Origin: Pseudomonas sp. SLFW
GTDB lineage: Bacteria > Pseudomonadota > Gammaproteobacteria > Pseudomonadales > Pseudomonadaceae
Reading direction: 5' to 3'
NCBI RefSeq assembly: GCF_009905615.1
Contig: NZ_JAAAKW010000025.1
Location: 1-55,944 of the forward strand
DNA: 55,944 nucleotides
Positions within the stretch are counted from its first letter, which is position 1. The number at the start of each line of letters is the position of its first letter. Positions 25,899 to 33,604 of this stretch are shown in pieces. The position numbers and the translations under genes are program-made. A model generated the notes under the pieces. That model had not been told where the DNA came from. It did not search any database and saw nothing but the letters and a program-made list of their open reading frames with translations.

Positions 25899-27353
25899 TC
25901 AGACTTTTGGAGCGTCTGGCACACGACCGTAGATGTCAGTGAAGCGCACGATGTCGTCTTCACCAAGGTACTCGCCGCTCTGCACCTCGATCATCACCAG
26001 GTCGATGACCCCCGGATTGACCAGTCGGTGGGTGTGGCCCGGCTTGATGAAGGTCGATTCGTTGGTGTCGAGCATGAATTCGCGATCATTGTTGGTGACC
26101 CGCGCCATGCCGCTGACCACGATCCAGTGTTCGCTGCGGTGGTGGTGCATTTGCAGCGACAGCGACCCTTGCGGCTTGACCACGATGCGTTTGATCTTGA
26201 AGCGTTTGCCTTCCTCCAGCACCGTGTAGGTGCCCCACGGGCGGGTCACGGTGTTGTGCAGCAGGTACGCCGGATGGCCTTGGCGCTTGAGCTCCTGAGC
26301 GATCAGCTTGACCTCTTGAGTACGCTCGGCATCGGCAATCAGCAGGGCGTCAGGGGTGTCGATGATGATCAGGTTGTCCAGGCCCACGGCGCCGACCAGA
26401 CGTTTCTTCGAGTCGATGTAGCAGTTGGTCACGTCGTGTAGCACCACTTGCCCGTTGTACTGGTTGCCGTTGACATCGGCGGGCACGAGTTCGCGAATCG
26501 CTTGCCACGAACCGATGTCGCTCCAGCCCAGCTCGCAAGGCACCACCGCGACTTTTTGCGAACGTTCCAGCAAGGCGTAATCGATGGAAATGTCCGGCAC
26601 TTGAGCGAAGGTGGTGGCGTCCAGCTCCATTTGCAGTTCGTTGCTGCCTTCCTTGCTCTTGCATTGCTTCAGGCAATGGCGCACAGCCGCCAGCACGTCC
26701 GGCGCGTGGGTTTCCAGTTCACGCAGCAGCACGTCGATCCGCAGGCAGAACATCCCCGCATTCCACAGGTGCAAGCCACCCTTGAGGTACTCCTGAGCAG
26801 TGCTGGCGTCCGGTTTTTCCACGAATCGGGCGACTTGGTAGCCCTTGTCGTTCAGGGCCTGGCCTTTTTCGATGTAACCGTAGCCGGTCTCTGCACGGGT
26901 CGGAATCAGCCCGAATGTCACCAACCAACCGTCGTCCGCCAGTTTTTGCGCGTCCTGCACAGCGGTGGTGAACGCAGCGATGTCGGTGATCAATTGGTCG
27001 GCTGGCAGAATCAACAGCTGTGCGTCATCGCCGTGCAATTCCTGCACATGCAATGCCGCCGCTGCGATGGCCGGTGCGGTGTTGCGACCAAACGGCTCCA
27101 GGAGAAAATCCAAGTGCAGCTTATGGTCGTTCAGCAGCCGATAATCGTCGACGGTGCGGAAATAGACTTCCCGATTGGTGACGGTCAGTAAGCTCTGCAC
27201 GCCGGGCAAATTGCTGGCGCGGTTGAAGGTCTTTTGCAACAGGCTTTCGCCGTCGGGCAAACGCATGAAAGGTTTGGGCATCGCCTCACGGGAGACTGGC
27301 CACAAACGGGTGCCGGCACCGCCGGCGATAATGCAGGGAATCAGGGTGCCCAT
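25899..27353 (-). CDS. pslB: Bifunctional mannose-1-phosphate guanylyltransferase / mannose-6-phosphate isomerase PslB
   Basis: A 484-residue type II phosphomannose isomerase/GDP-mannose pyrophosphorylase. The N-terminal guanylyltransferase domain carries GGAGTRLWPVSREAMPKPF (about 11-29) and FVEKPD (about 175). The C-terminal cupin isomerase domain has RPWGTYTVLEEG, the metal-binding QMHHHRSEHWIVVSG (about 398-412) and the last conserved HRLVNPG. It supplies GDP-mannose for Psl. The ATG overlaps the pslA stop by one base (TGATG). Homologues such as AlgA/WbpW have the same design; placement between pslA and pslD identifies this copy as PslB. Confidence 0.93.
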   Translation of the reverse strand: MGTLIPCIIAGGAGTRLWPVSREAMPKPFMRLPDGESLLQKTFNRASNLPGVQSLLTVTNREVYFRTVDDYRLLNDHKLHLDFLLEPFGRNTAPAIAAAALHVQELHGDDAQLLILPADQLITDIAAFTTAVQDAQKLADDGWLVTFGLIPTRAETGYGYIEKGQALNDKGYQVARFVEKPDASTAQEYLKGGLHLWNAGMFCLRIDVLLRELETHAPDVLAAVRHCLKQCKSKEGSNELQMELDATTFAQVPDISIDYALLERSQKVAVVPCELGWSDIGSWQAIRELVPADVNGNQYNGQVVLHDVTNCYIDSKKRLVGAVGLDNLIIIDTPDALLIADAERTQEVKLIAQELKRQGHPAYLLHNTVTRPWGTYTVLEEGKRFKIKRIVVKPQGSLSLQMHHHRSEHWIVVSGMARVTNNDREFMLDTNESTFIKPGHTHRLVNPGVIDLVMIEVQSGEYLGEDDIVRFTDIYGRVPDAPKV

Positions 27354-28789
27354 CAGTAAGCCTCGCGAGAGAAAAGCACTGCCGGAACAGTGCGCAGAAG
27401 GATGTATAAATCGAACCAGACGGACCAGTTTTCGATGTATTCAAGATCGAATTCGACCCGCTTTTCGATCTTCTCCACGGTATCTGTCTCACCACGAAAA
27501 CCGTTGATCTGCGCCAGCCCGGTGATGCCCGGCTTGACTCGATGACGCGAGGTGTACTCCTTGACAGCTTGCTCGAACAAAATGCCCGCGGCCTTGGTGG
27601 CCGTGGCATGTGGGCGCGGCCCCACCATGGACATGCTGCCCGCGAACACGTTGAACAGTTGCGGTAACTCATCCAGGCTGGTCTTGCGAATGAAGCGCCC
27701 GACACGAGTGACCCTGGCGTCGCCCTTGACGGTCTGTTGCTCGGCGGTGGCGTCGGCCTGATGGGTGTACATCGAGCGGAATTTGCACACCGTGATCAGG
27801 CGGTTGTTGTAACCGTAGCGTTTCTGCCAGAACAACACGGGCCCACGGGAGTTCAGCTTGATGGCGAGGGCAACGGCGGCCATGACCGGCGACAGCAGCA
27901 GAATCGCCACGCTCGACAGCACCATGTCTTCGATGCGTTTGAACAGGGGCGACCATCCGCGCAACGGTACGTCCGAGGCGTTGAACATCGGCAGGCTGGC
28001 GACTTCGGTGATGCGGTTGTGGGCGTGACGGAACGCGACCATGTCGGGCACCAGCAACACATTCACCGGCAGGCGACGCAATTCACGAATGATGTAGTCC
28101 ATGCGGTTTTCGGCGGACCAGGGCAGGGCCACCAGCACTTGCGTGACTTTCTCTTCGCGGATCAGGGTTTCCAGGTCGCGGGTATTACCCAAGAGCGGGA
28201 GGTTAGCCATGGTTTTGGGCAGGCGACCGATGCGGTCGTCGATGAAGCCCAATACACCCGAACGAATGTCCTGGTTTTGCAGCATGTACTCGGCGAGCCG
28301 CTGGCCGTTTTCTGTCGCGCCGAGAATCACGGCGCTTTGCAGGAAGAATCCACGGGCCATCAGGCGCTTGTAGATGATCAGCAGCAGCAACCGTTCGGCG
28401 CAAAACATCACCAGGCTGGCGAAGAACCAGACCATCAGTTGCTCTTGGGTGATGTAGACGAACAGGTCCATGGCCTTGTGCATGAACAGCAGCACACAGA
28501 ACGCGGAGGACCAGACGAACAGGATCATTTTGAAGCGTGACCGGTTGCTGAAGATGATCTCGGAATACACCCCCAGCGCCTGGAACATCAGCACGCAGAC
28601 TACGCCAAAGAACACCTGCACCATCACGTAACTTTCCGGTGGTGTGGGCGTATCGGTCTTCCAGAAGGTAAAAATCAGGATGCCGGGCAGAACGGATGTG
28701 ACCCCGTGTACCAACCTGACGGCGAACAGGAAATACTCGATCAGGCTTGTGCGTGTCAGCAGAAGGCTGTCGACCGGTTGCAGTCGCAT
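27353..28789 (-). CDS. pslA: PslA-like undecaprenyl-phosphate sugar phosphotransferase, first gene of the psl operon
   Basis: A 478-residue WcaJ/WbaP-family initiating transferase, the same length as P. aeruginosa PslA. About four transmembrane helices (15-130), a CoA-binding-like domain (about 145-260) and the C-terminal bacterial sugar transferase domain are present. The latter contains KLNSRGPVLFWQKRYGYN, KFRSMYTHQ, RKTSLDELPQLFNVFAGSMS, MVGPRPHA and GITGLAQINGFRG. It loads the first sugar phosphate onto undecaprenyl phosphate. It is the promoter-proximal gene; the ATG at 28789 follows directly after a hairpin that exposes the Shine-Dalgarno GGA in its loop. A 473-bp gap separates it from divergent yegS. 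Confidence 0.93.
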   Translation of the reverse strand: MRLQPVDSLLLTRTSLIEYFLFAVRLVHGVTSVLPGILIFTFWKTDTPTPPESYVMVQVFFGVVCVLMFQALGVYSEIIFSNRSRFKMILFVWSSAFCVLLFMHKAMDLFVYITQEQLMVWFFASLVMFCAERLLLLIIYKRLMARGFFLQSAVILGATENGQRLAEYMLQNQDIRSGVLGFIDDRIGRLPKTMANLPLLGNTRDLETLIREEKVTQVLVALPWSAENRMDYIIRELRRLPVNVLLVPDMVAFRHAHNRITEVASLPMFNASDVPLRGWSPLFKRIEDMVLSSVAILLLSPVMAAVALAIKLNSRGPVLFWQKRYGYNNRLITVCKFRSMYTHQADATAEQQTVKGDARVTRVGRFIRKTSLDELPQLFNVFAGSMSMVGPRPHATATKAAGILFEQAVKEYTSRHRVKPGITGLAQINGFRGETDTVEKIEKRVEFDLEYIENWSVWFDLYILLRTVPAVLFSREAY

Positions 28790-28807
28790 AAGACGTCCTC
28801 ACATCTT
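28790..28807 (-). promoter_or_regulatory. Hairpin presenting the pslA ribosome-binding site (candidate RsmA/CsrA site)
   Basis: On the minus strand AAGATG and CGTCTT pair over 6 bp (one T-G wobble) around the hexaloop TGAGGA, with the pslA ATG immediately after the stem. GGA in a small loop over the Shine-Dalgarno is the hallmark of RsmA/CsrA sites. RsmA repression of psl translation is established in P. aeruginosa; here it is inferred. Confidence 0.5.
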
Positions 28808-29262
28808 CAATCCGTGAATCCATGACTGGCTTATCTGACCGGTCCCACCCATAAAAGTCAAGATACTGACTTTTCGAACCGATAATTCCAAATTAGCCAA
28901 TATTTTGTCGATTAGGCGCTCTCTCGATCTGCATTTCAATCCCGCCGATGAGAAAAAATCCCATTGATTCTCAAAGTGGCGTAGGACTACTCCCAAATGC
29001 GGATCGGTAAATCCCTCAAACGAGTGCCTGACCAGAGTAAAGCCCATGAAACATCCTGTGTCATGGCAATGAGGCCTTCGGATCGGCCAAAAGCGCGTCT
29101 TGGATCCGCATCGTGCGGGAGGAGAGGCAGCATGGAGTCCAATGACGGCGGGGTTTTGGCCCTTTCCGGGTGCGGGCAAAATTTTTTTTACAACACGGCT
29201 TTTTCCGACAGGCTTGAGGTCAACATCTCACGCAACGAAATGCACGCACAGAGGGAAGGTTT
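28808..29262 (-). promoter_or_regulatory. pslA-yegS divergent intergenic region with weak candidate pslA promoter
   Basis: I see no credible gene in this 455-bp stretch; a 126-codon minus-strand frame in it has unlike codon use and no ribosome-binding site. On the minus strand TTGACT (28861-28856) and AGATAA (28836-28831) are spaced 19 bp and could be a weak sigma-70/RpoS promoter placing the start about 35 nt before pslA. The segment 28850-28930 is AT-rich. At 29180-29189 a run of T residues lies on the plus strand, upstream of yegS. Promoter calls here are tentative. Confidence 0.3.
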
Positions 29263-30171
29263 ATGACGGAGCGCAGAGCAGTATTGATTCTTCACGGCAA
29301 ACAGGCGCTCAACGAGGACGTTCGCCAGGCCGTGCAACGCAAGCGCAAGCATGGATGGGAACTGGACGTGCGAGTGACCTGGGAGGGCGGTGATGCACAG
29401 CGTCTGGTGACCGAAGCACTGGATGCCGGGCACCGCGAGATCATCGCAGGCGGCGGTGACGGCACGTTAAGGGATGTGGCCGAAGCACTGGCATTGGCCC
29501 ACAGCGACGCCCATCTGACGATTCTGCCACTGGGCACCGCCAACGATTTTGCCCGCTCGGCGGGCGTGCCGCTGGAGATCGAGCGGGCACTGGACCTGCT
29601 GGACGTGCCCGCGCGCAAGGTGGACATGGGTTCGGTGGACGGTCAGCTGTTTCTCAACATGGCGACGGGCGGCTTCGGCAGCCAAGTGACGGCCAACACC
29701 TCCGAAGACCTGAAAAAAGTGCTGGGCGGCGCGGCCTATCTGTTTACCGGCTTGTCGCGCTTCAGCGAATTGAAAGCGGCCTATGGCGAATTGAACGGCC
29801 CTGACTTCCACTGGCGCGGTGATCTGCTCGCGCTTGGAATCGGCAACGGTCGGCAAGCGGGCGGCGGTCATCCTTTGTGCCCCCATGCGCTGGCGGATGA
29901 TGGCCTGCTGGACATCAGCATTCTCCCTGCGCCGCAGGAAGTGGTCGGCACCCTCAAAAGCCTGCTGGAAGGCGGGCTCGGCATCGACAACCTGTTCGTT
30001 CGGGCACGGCTGCCGTGGGTGGAACTGAAGTCGGCGCAGGGGCTGGACATCAACCTGGACGGCGAACCGCTGCGCGGGGAAAACCTGCGTTTCGAAGCAC
30101 GCCCCGGCGCCCTGCATATTCACCTGCCAGCGCATTCGCCGCTGCTGGGCGGGGTGAAGCGGATCGAGTGA
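29263..30171 (+). CDS. yegS: YegS-like lipid (diacylglycerol) kinase
   Basis: A 302-residue cytosolic/peripheral kinase of the DAGK_cat family, which phosphorylates membrane lipids. The nucleotide-binding motif IIAGGGDGTLRDVAEAL (about 65-81) and the conserved LPLGTANDFARS (about 90-101) are intact. LNMATGGFGSQVT and NGRQAGGGHPLCPHALADDG, which include metal-site residues of YegS, follow. The start at 29263 has GGAAGG 4-9 nt upstream. It is divergent from the psl operon and is followed by a REP array. Length matches E. coli YegS (299). Physiological substrate unknown. Confidence 0.92.
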   Translation: MTERRAVLILHGKQALNEDVRQAVQRKRKHGWELDVRVTWEGGDAQRLVTEALDAGHREIIAGGGDGTLRDVAEALALAHSDAHLTILPLGTANDFARSAGVPLEIERALDLLDVPARKVDMGSVDGQLFLNMATGGFGSQVTANTSEDLKKVLGGAAYLFTGLSRFSELKAAYGELNGPDFHWRGDLLALGIGNGRQAGGGHPLCPHALADDGLLDISILPAPQEVVGTLKSLLEGGLGIDNLFVRARLPWVELKSAQGLDINLDGEPLRGENLRFEARPGALHIHLPAHSPLLGGVKRIE

Positions 30172-30203
30172 GTGGTCAGTGCAATCGGCATCGCCTGAGC
30201 CAC

Positions 30204-30547
30204 CTTCGCGAATGAATTCGCTCCCACAGGGATCGCGCGGCGCCGCGAAAAGCTGGGGCTGATGGGGAGCAGCTCAGGCATTCGGCGGCGCCACGCAGTT
30301 TCGGGTACACGCGAGCTAAACGGTGGGAGCGAATTTATTCGCGAGGGGCTTGTACAGCCGCCACATCAACATCGCCTGGCCCATCCTTCGCGAATGAATT
30401 CGCTCCTACAGGGATTCAGCGGCGCCACGCAGCTTCCGGTACACGCGAGCTCAACTGTGGGAGCGAATTTATTCGCGAAGGCGGATCAGGCTCCACATGG
30501 AGGTCTTCTGACCGATCGAGCCTTGGCGATGAATTCGCTCCCACAAG
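30204..30547. repeat. Array of five Pseudomonas REP palindromes in alternating orientation (BIME-like)
   Basis: Five copies of a REP element lie at 30204-30230 (TTCGCGAATGAATTCGCTCC type), 30323-30347 (GGGAGCGAATTTATTCGCGA type, opposite orientation), 30386-30412, 30456-30482 and a degenerate one at 30521-30547. The spacers are also repeated: a segment beginning GGCGGCGCCACGCAG near 30285 recurs near 30419, so a two-REP unit was duplicated. The array fills the space between convergent yegS and the response-regulator gene and contains no gene. Confidence 0.88.
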
Positions 30548-30567
30548 TGGCTGCGAGATTCGTTCTT

Positions 30568-31227
30568 TCAATCATCCAGGCTGATGATGTGCTCTCGCAC
30601 GCAAAACAGCACCAGGCCCGCCACGTCGTAGATCTGTAGCCGTTTCATGATCTGCGAGCGGTGGGTTTCGACGGTCTTCACGCTGAGATTCAGCCCCGAC
30701 GCGATTTCCCGTGTGGACTTTCCGCGCACGATGAGGCGCAGGATTTCCAGCTGTCGAGCGGTGAGGTTGTGGTTGTCCGCGGGTTCGGCTTTGCTGGACT
30801 GGGCACTGACCAAAGCCTGGTTGATGACCGTATGGGCGATGGCCGGGCTCAGGTAGCGTTCGCCATTGCGCAGGGCATCCAGCGCCTGTTCGATTTCCGT
30901 TGCGGTGGCATCCTTGAGCAGGTAGCCATGGGCGCCACCTTCCAATGCCCGCATGATCATGTGCGGATCGGTGTGCATCGACAGGATCAGCACCTTGCTC
31001 TCGGGCAGGGTACGGTGCAGACGCTCCAGCGCGTCGAGGCCATTGCTGTCCTTCATGGAAATGTCGAGCAGGATGATGTCCGGTTTGAGTTCAAGGGTCA
31101 GTTCCAGCAAGTGCTCGCCACTGGCGGCTTCGCCAATGACCTGATAGCCGGGAATGTCGGACACCAGGGCCCGAACGCCAGCGCGAATCAAGGCGTGGTC
31201 ATCGACCAGGAGAAGAGTGCAGGTCAT
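30568..31227 (-). CDS. NarL/FixJ-family response regulator
   Basis: A 219-residue two-component regulator. The receiver domain (1-120) has the acidic pair D9-D10 in LLVDDHALIRAGVRAL, phosphoacceptor D55 in IILLDIS, and K105 in GYLLKDATATEIE. The C-terminal LuxR-type HTH (about 150-212) reads LTARQLEILRLIVRGKSTRE then SVKTVETHRSQIMKRL. The ATG at 31227 is used (a TTG precedes it), overlapping the kinase stop as TGATG. It is transcribed after its cognate kinase. Signal and targets cannot be told; the REP array follows it. Confidence 0.93.
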   Translation of the reverse strand: MTCTLLLVDDHALIRAGVRALVSDIPGYQVIGEAASGEHLLELTLELKPDIILLDISMKDSNGLDALERLHRTLPESKVLILSMHTDPHMIMRALEGGAHGYLLKDATATEIEQALDALRNGERYLSPAIAHTVINQALVSAQSSKAEPADNHNLTARQLEILRLIVRGKSTREIASGLNLSVKTVETHRSQIMKRLQIYDVAGLVLFCVREHIISLDD

Positions 31228-32123
31228 CAATGTTTACTTATGTCAGCGCGTTCACGGGCACGGGGTGCCCAAGGGAACAGGGCCTCGATGTCAGTGCCGT
31301 GTCCGGGTTCGCTTTTAACGGTGAGGTGCCCCCCCAGCAAGGCCACGCGCTCGGCCATGCCGGCCATGCCGCGCTGGCCCTGTTCGCCAGGGTTGGGGGA
31401 AGGTGAAAACCCCTGGCCATCGTCGGAGATTTTCAGACATAGCCCGTCGGGGCAGCGCTTGATGCGGATCAGCAGGTTCTTCGCCTGAGCATGGCGCAGC
31501 ATGTTGGTGACGGCTTCCTGAGTGATGCGAAAGGCCGCCACCGCCATTTCCTCGGGAATACCGGCCAGCCGCTGCTGGCATTCCAGGCTCCAGAGGACAG
31601 GGGTGTCCGCCAGCGTTCGCAACAAATGCGCGCGCAAGCTGGCCTCCAGGCCCAGGCTCGCCAGTTGCCGCGGGTTGAGAATCGCCGAAACGTCCCGCAC
31701 TTTCGCCAGGGTTTCATCGAGGATGTTCTTGAGCATCACGCAGTGCGCCTGCAGGTCTTCAGTCGCCCGTCGCTGCAGCCAGTCGCTTTGTAGTTTGGCC
31801 GCCGTCAGCATCTGGCCGATGTCGTCGTGCAACTCGCGGCTCAAGCGATGGCGTTCGGTTTCCTGGACTTGCAGCATATGGTCGGCCAGTTCCTGGGGTT
31901 GAAACTGGATGGTCTGGTTGGGGCGGCTCATGGCGTAACCGAAGCCCAGGAATGTCGCGGCGTTGACCAGCGCCCACGGCAAATTGCCGTCGACCCACCA
32001 GACGAGGGTGTTCAGCGCGATGATCACCAGACCTGATATCGCTACCCATCCACACGCTTTGTTCGGGCTCATAGGCCATAACTTGAAAGTCTTGTTGCTG
32101 CCATGCATAGCGGATGAAGCCAT
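31227..32123 (-). CDS. NarX/HisKA_3-type sensor histidine kinase
   Basis: A 298-residue membrane kinase. Two short hydrophobic segments (about 25-42 and 47-65) form a small N-terminal membrane unit without a sizeable sensor domain. The dimerisation/phosphoacceptor motif is RHRLSRELHDDIGQ, with His99. The ATPase domain has EAVTNMLRHAQAKNL (N box), ISDDGQGFSPSPNP (G1) and GQRGMAGMAERVALLGG (G2). The start is uncertain: the ATG at 32123 lacks a clear Shine-Dalgarno, and 32108 or 32072 are alternatives. It is translationally coupled to the response regulator. With so little periplasmic sequence it probably senses a membrane or cytoplasmic cue. Confidence 0.9.
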   Translation of the reverse strand: MASSAMHGSNKTFKLWPMSPNKACGWVAISGLVIIALNTLVWWVDGNLPWALVNAATFLGFGYAMSRPNQTIQFQPQELADHMLQVQETERHRLSRELHDDIGQMLTAAKLQSDWLQRRATEDLQAHCVMLKNILDETLAKVRDVSAILNPRQLASLGLEASLRAHLLRTLADTPVLWSLECQQRLAGIPEEMAVAAFRITQEAVTNMLRHAQAKNLLIRIKRCPDGLCLKISDDGQGFSPSPNPGEQGQRGMAGMAERVALLGGHLTVKSEPGHGTDIEALFPWAPRARERADISKH

Positions 32124-32563
32124 CAAGTAATGATTGCGGATACCTGAACATTCATTTTCAGGTCACTTGTCAGGGAGCAGGCGCGACGACGTGCGCCGAC
32201 CTACCTTCTACGTGCATACGGAAACCAGTGTTCGACGTTCAATAAGGGTAATGCGATTAAAGTCATCATTAGCGGGCGACGATCTTACCTTAATCGCCGG
32301 TTTTATTAAGCGTTAACTGTAAATAACGTGCCGCCAACAATTGTCTGATTAGTCAGGATTTAGTTCTGGAACGATGGTGCTAGCCAGCGCTGTATCGTCT
32401 ATCGGCAGAACGCCCATTAACTTTCAGCCTGCCCATCGACAAGTTGCGATGCAACAGGAAACGCGCATGGCTCTCGCGTTTGGCGAGTATCGGCTCATTC
32501 GGGCGTGGATTCGTCGTTATCAGGCATGTTGCCGCCGCCGCACAGAAAGCCGGACGGATGCGG
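32124..32563. other. 440-bp intergenic stretch upstream of the kinase gene
   Basis: It is AT-richer than its surroundings between 32220 and 32370. Frames on either strand have no plausible ribosome-binding site or codon use. It must hold the promoter of the kinase-regulator pair on the minus strand, but I see no convincing -35/-10 pair. Nothing else is recognised. Confidence 0.5.
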
Positions 32564-33073
32564 TCAGAGTGTGCCTGGGCGATCAGCGCGGTCGACGCTG
32601 GCGACGTCCGGGGGATTGAGGGGTAACGGGGCAGGCCACTCCAGGGACTCGGCAGGGCTGCTTTCGGGCTGTTCAATGCCGCAGCAGCAGCCGAATTGTT
32701 CCAGCAACGCCTGTTGCTCGTCCTCATCGAGCAACAGGACGCCGGTGAAAGGGTCGACCAGCTCAACCTGCCAGGACAACAGCGCCAGGCATTGGCGCAA
32801 GGACGCCAGCGCCTTGGGCAGCAAACGCCCCGACGCCGCAGCGAAATACAGCAGATAGCGAAGTTGGCGGGCGAAGCTGCCGACGCCGCACACGCCTGCC
32901 TTATCGGCTTTGCCGGCGACCTGTTGGAGGGTGACAAGCAGGCATTCAATGGCATCCCTGTCGTCGCTGATCAGCTCCAGATGGCTGAGACATTCGTCTG
33001 CGCGGCTCAGAAGCTGCGGGGTATCACTGAGGAAATCACTGTGCAGTTGCTGCCATTCATTGCCATTCAGCAT
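32564..33073 (-). CDS. Hypothetical protein with degenerate Hpt-like N-terminal domain
   Basis: A 169-residue soluble protein. The first about 105 residues look like the helical bundle of CheA-type Hpt domains: WQQLHSDFLSDTPQLLSRAD, then CLLVTLQQVAGKADKAGVCG, placed like the F-(R/K)-x-x-H-T-(I/L)-K-G-x-A segment. The phosphorylatable His is replaced (LQQVAGKA), so phosphotransfer is not expected. The C-terminal 60 residues are acidic then proline-rich and without a known motif. ATG at 33073 has GGAG 7 nt upstream. It stands alone, 500 bp upstream of and divergent from cheV, so a role in chemotaxis or signal transduction is possible but only inferred. Confidence 0.6.
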   Translation of the reverse strand: MLNGNEWQQLHSDFLSDTPQLLSRADECLSHLELISDDRDAIECLLVTLQQVAGKADKAGVCGVGSFARQLRYLLYFAAASGRLLPKALASLRQCLALLSWQVELVDPFTGVLLLDEDEQQALLEQFGCCCGIEQPESSPAESLEWPAPLPLNPPDVASVDRADRPGTL

Positions 33074-33531
33074 GTGAAGTCTCCACTTTTCATGGATAGC
33101 GATCCAGGGTCGCGCAGGGCGAGTGGCGCAAAGTTAATGTTGAAGGCAATGAGAAGTCTGTAGGGCGTTTCTGAATGTTCTGATTTTTTTGTCGCCGATG
33201 AGACCGCGTCGCGCGCACGGGCCGATTCGACGCTCAGGACAGTCACGTCCACAAGCCCCGGATTGACAGGGGGATCGAGAGATTCCACAAGCGCAACCAC
33301 GTAACCGACTCCATTCAATGAGAATGGCGTCACAATAATGGCAATTAGATACCGCGAATATCAGGTTTGCCCTGACGTCGGTTAGGGAATACCCCTAGAT
33401 GCATGGAGAGGCGCTAACTTGGTTGGCGGCATAAAGCCACTATTTGTCAGTATTTGAGCGCACTGGATACCCGAGAGTAAAACATGATGTTAATGTGATA
33501 TCAATGAAGTCGGCAGGCATTTACATGAAGA
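33074..33531. other. Intergenic stretch between the Hpt-like gene and cheV
   Basis: It is AT-rich from about 33330 to 33530. A GTG-initiated frame at 33333-33067 on the minus strand would overlap the Hpt-like gene start by 7 bp, but it lacks a ribosome-binding site and is not called. No other gene or repeat is seen; the minus-strand promoter of the Hpt-like gene should lie here. Confidence 0.45.
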
Positions 33532-33559
33532 TTAAGGTCTGCTTCGGTGCTGCCGATAA
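33532..33559 (+). promoter_or_regulatory. FliA (sigma-28) promoter of cheV
   Basis: TTAAG at 33532-33536, a 15-nt spacer and GCCGATAA at 33552-33559 match the sigma-28 consensus (TAAAG-N15-GCCGATAA) at 12 of 13 positions with exact spacing. Transcription would start near 33566, about 39 nt before the cheV ATG. This ties cheV expression to the flagellar regulon. Confidence 0.8.
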
Positions 33560-33604
33560 AAAAGGTAGGCGGACTTATTTGAACCCTGCTCCAGGAGCAA
33601 TTGA

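Noticed and set aside
28799..29179. 126-codon minus-strand frame upstream of pslA
   Set aside because: Codon use is unlike neighbouring genes, there is no ribosome-binding site, and it covers the expected pslA promoter and leader hairpin.
30204..30547. Possible CRISPR array (regularly repeated short sequences)
   Set aside because: The repeats are palindromic, alternate in orientation, have unequal and themselves repeated spacers, and match Pseudomonas REP elements; no cas genes are present.
33067..33333. GTG-initiated 88-codon minus-strand frame overlapping the start of the Hpt-like gene by 7 bp
   Set aside because: It has no Shine-Dalgarno, an unremarkable composition and no recognisable domain. 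Coupling is conceivable, but support is too weak to call a gene.
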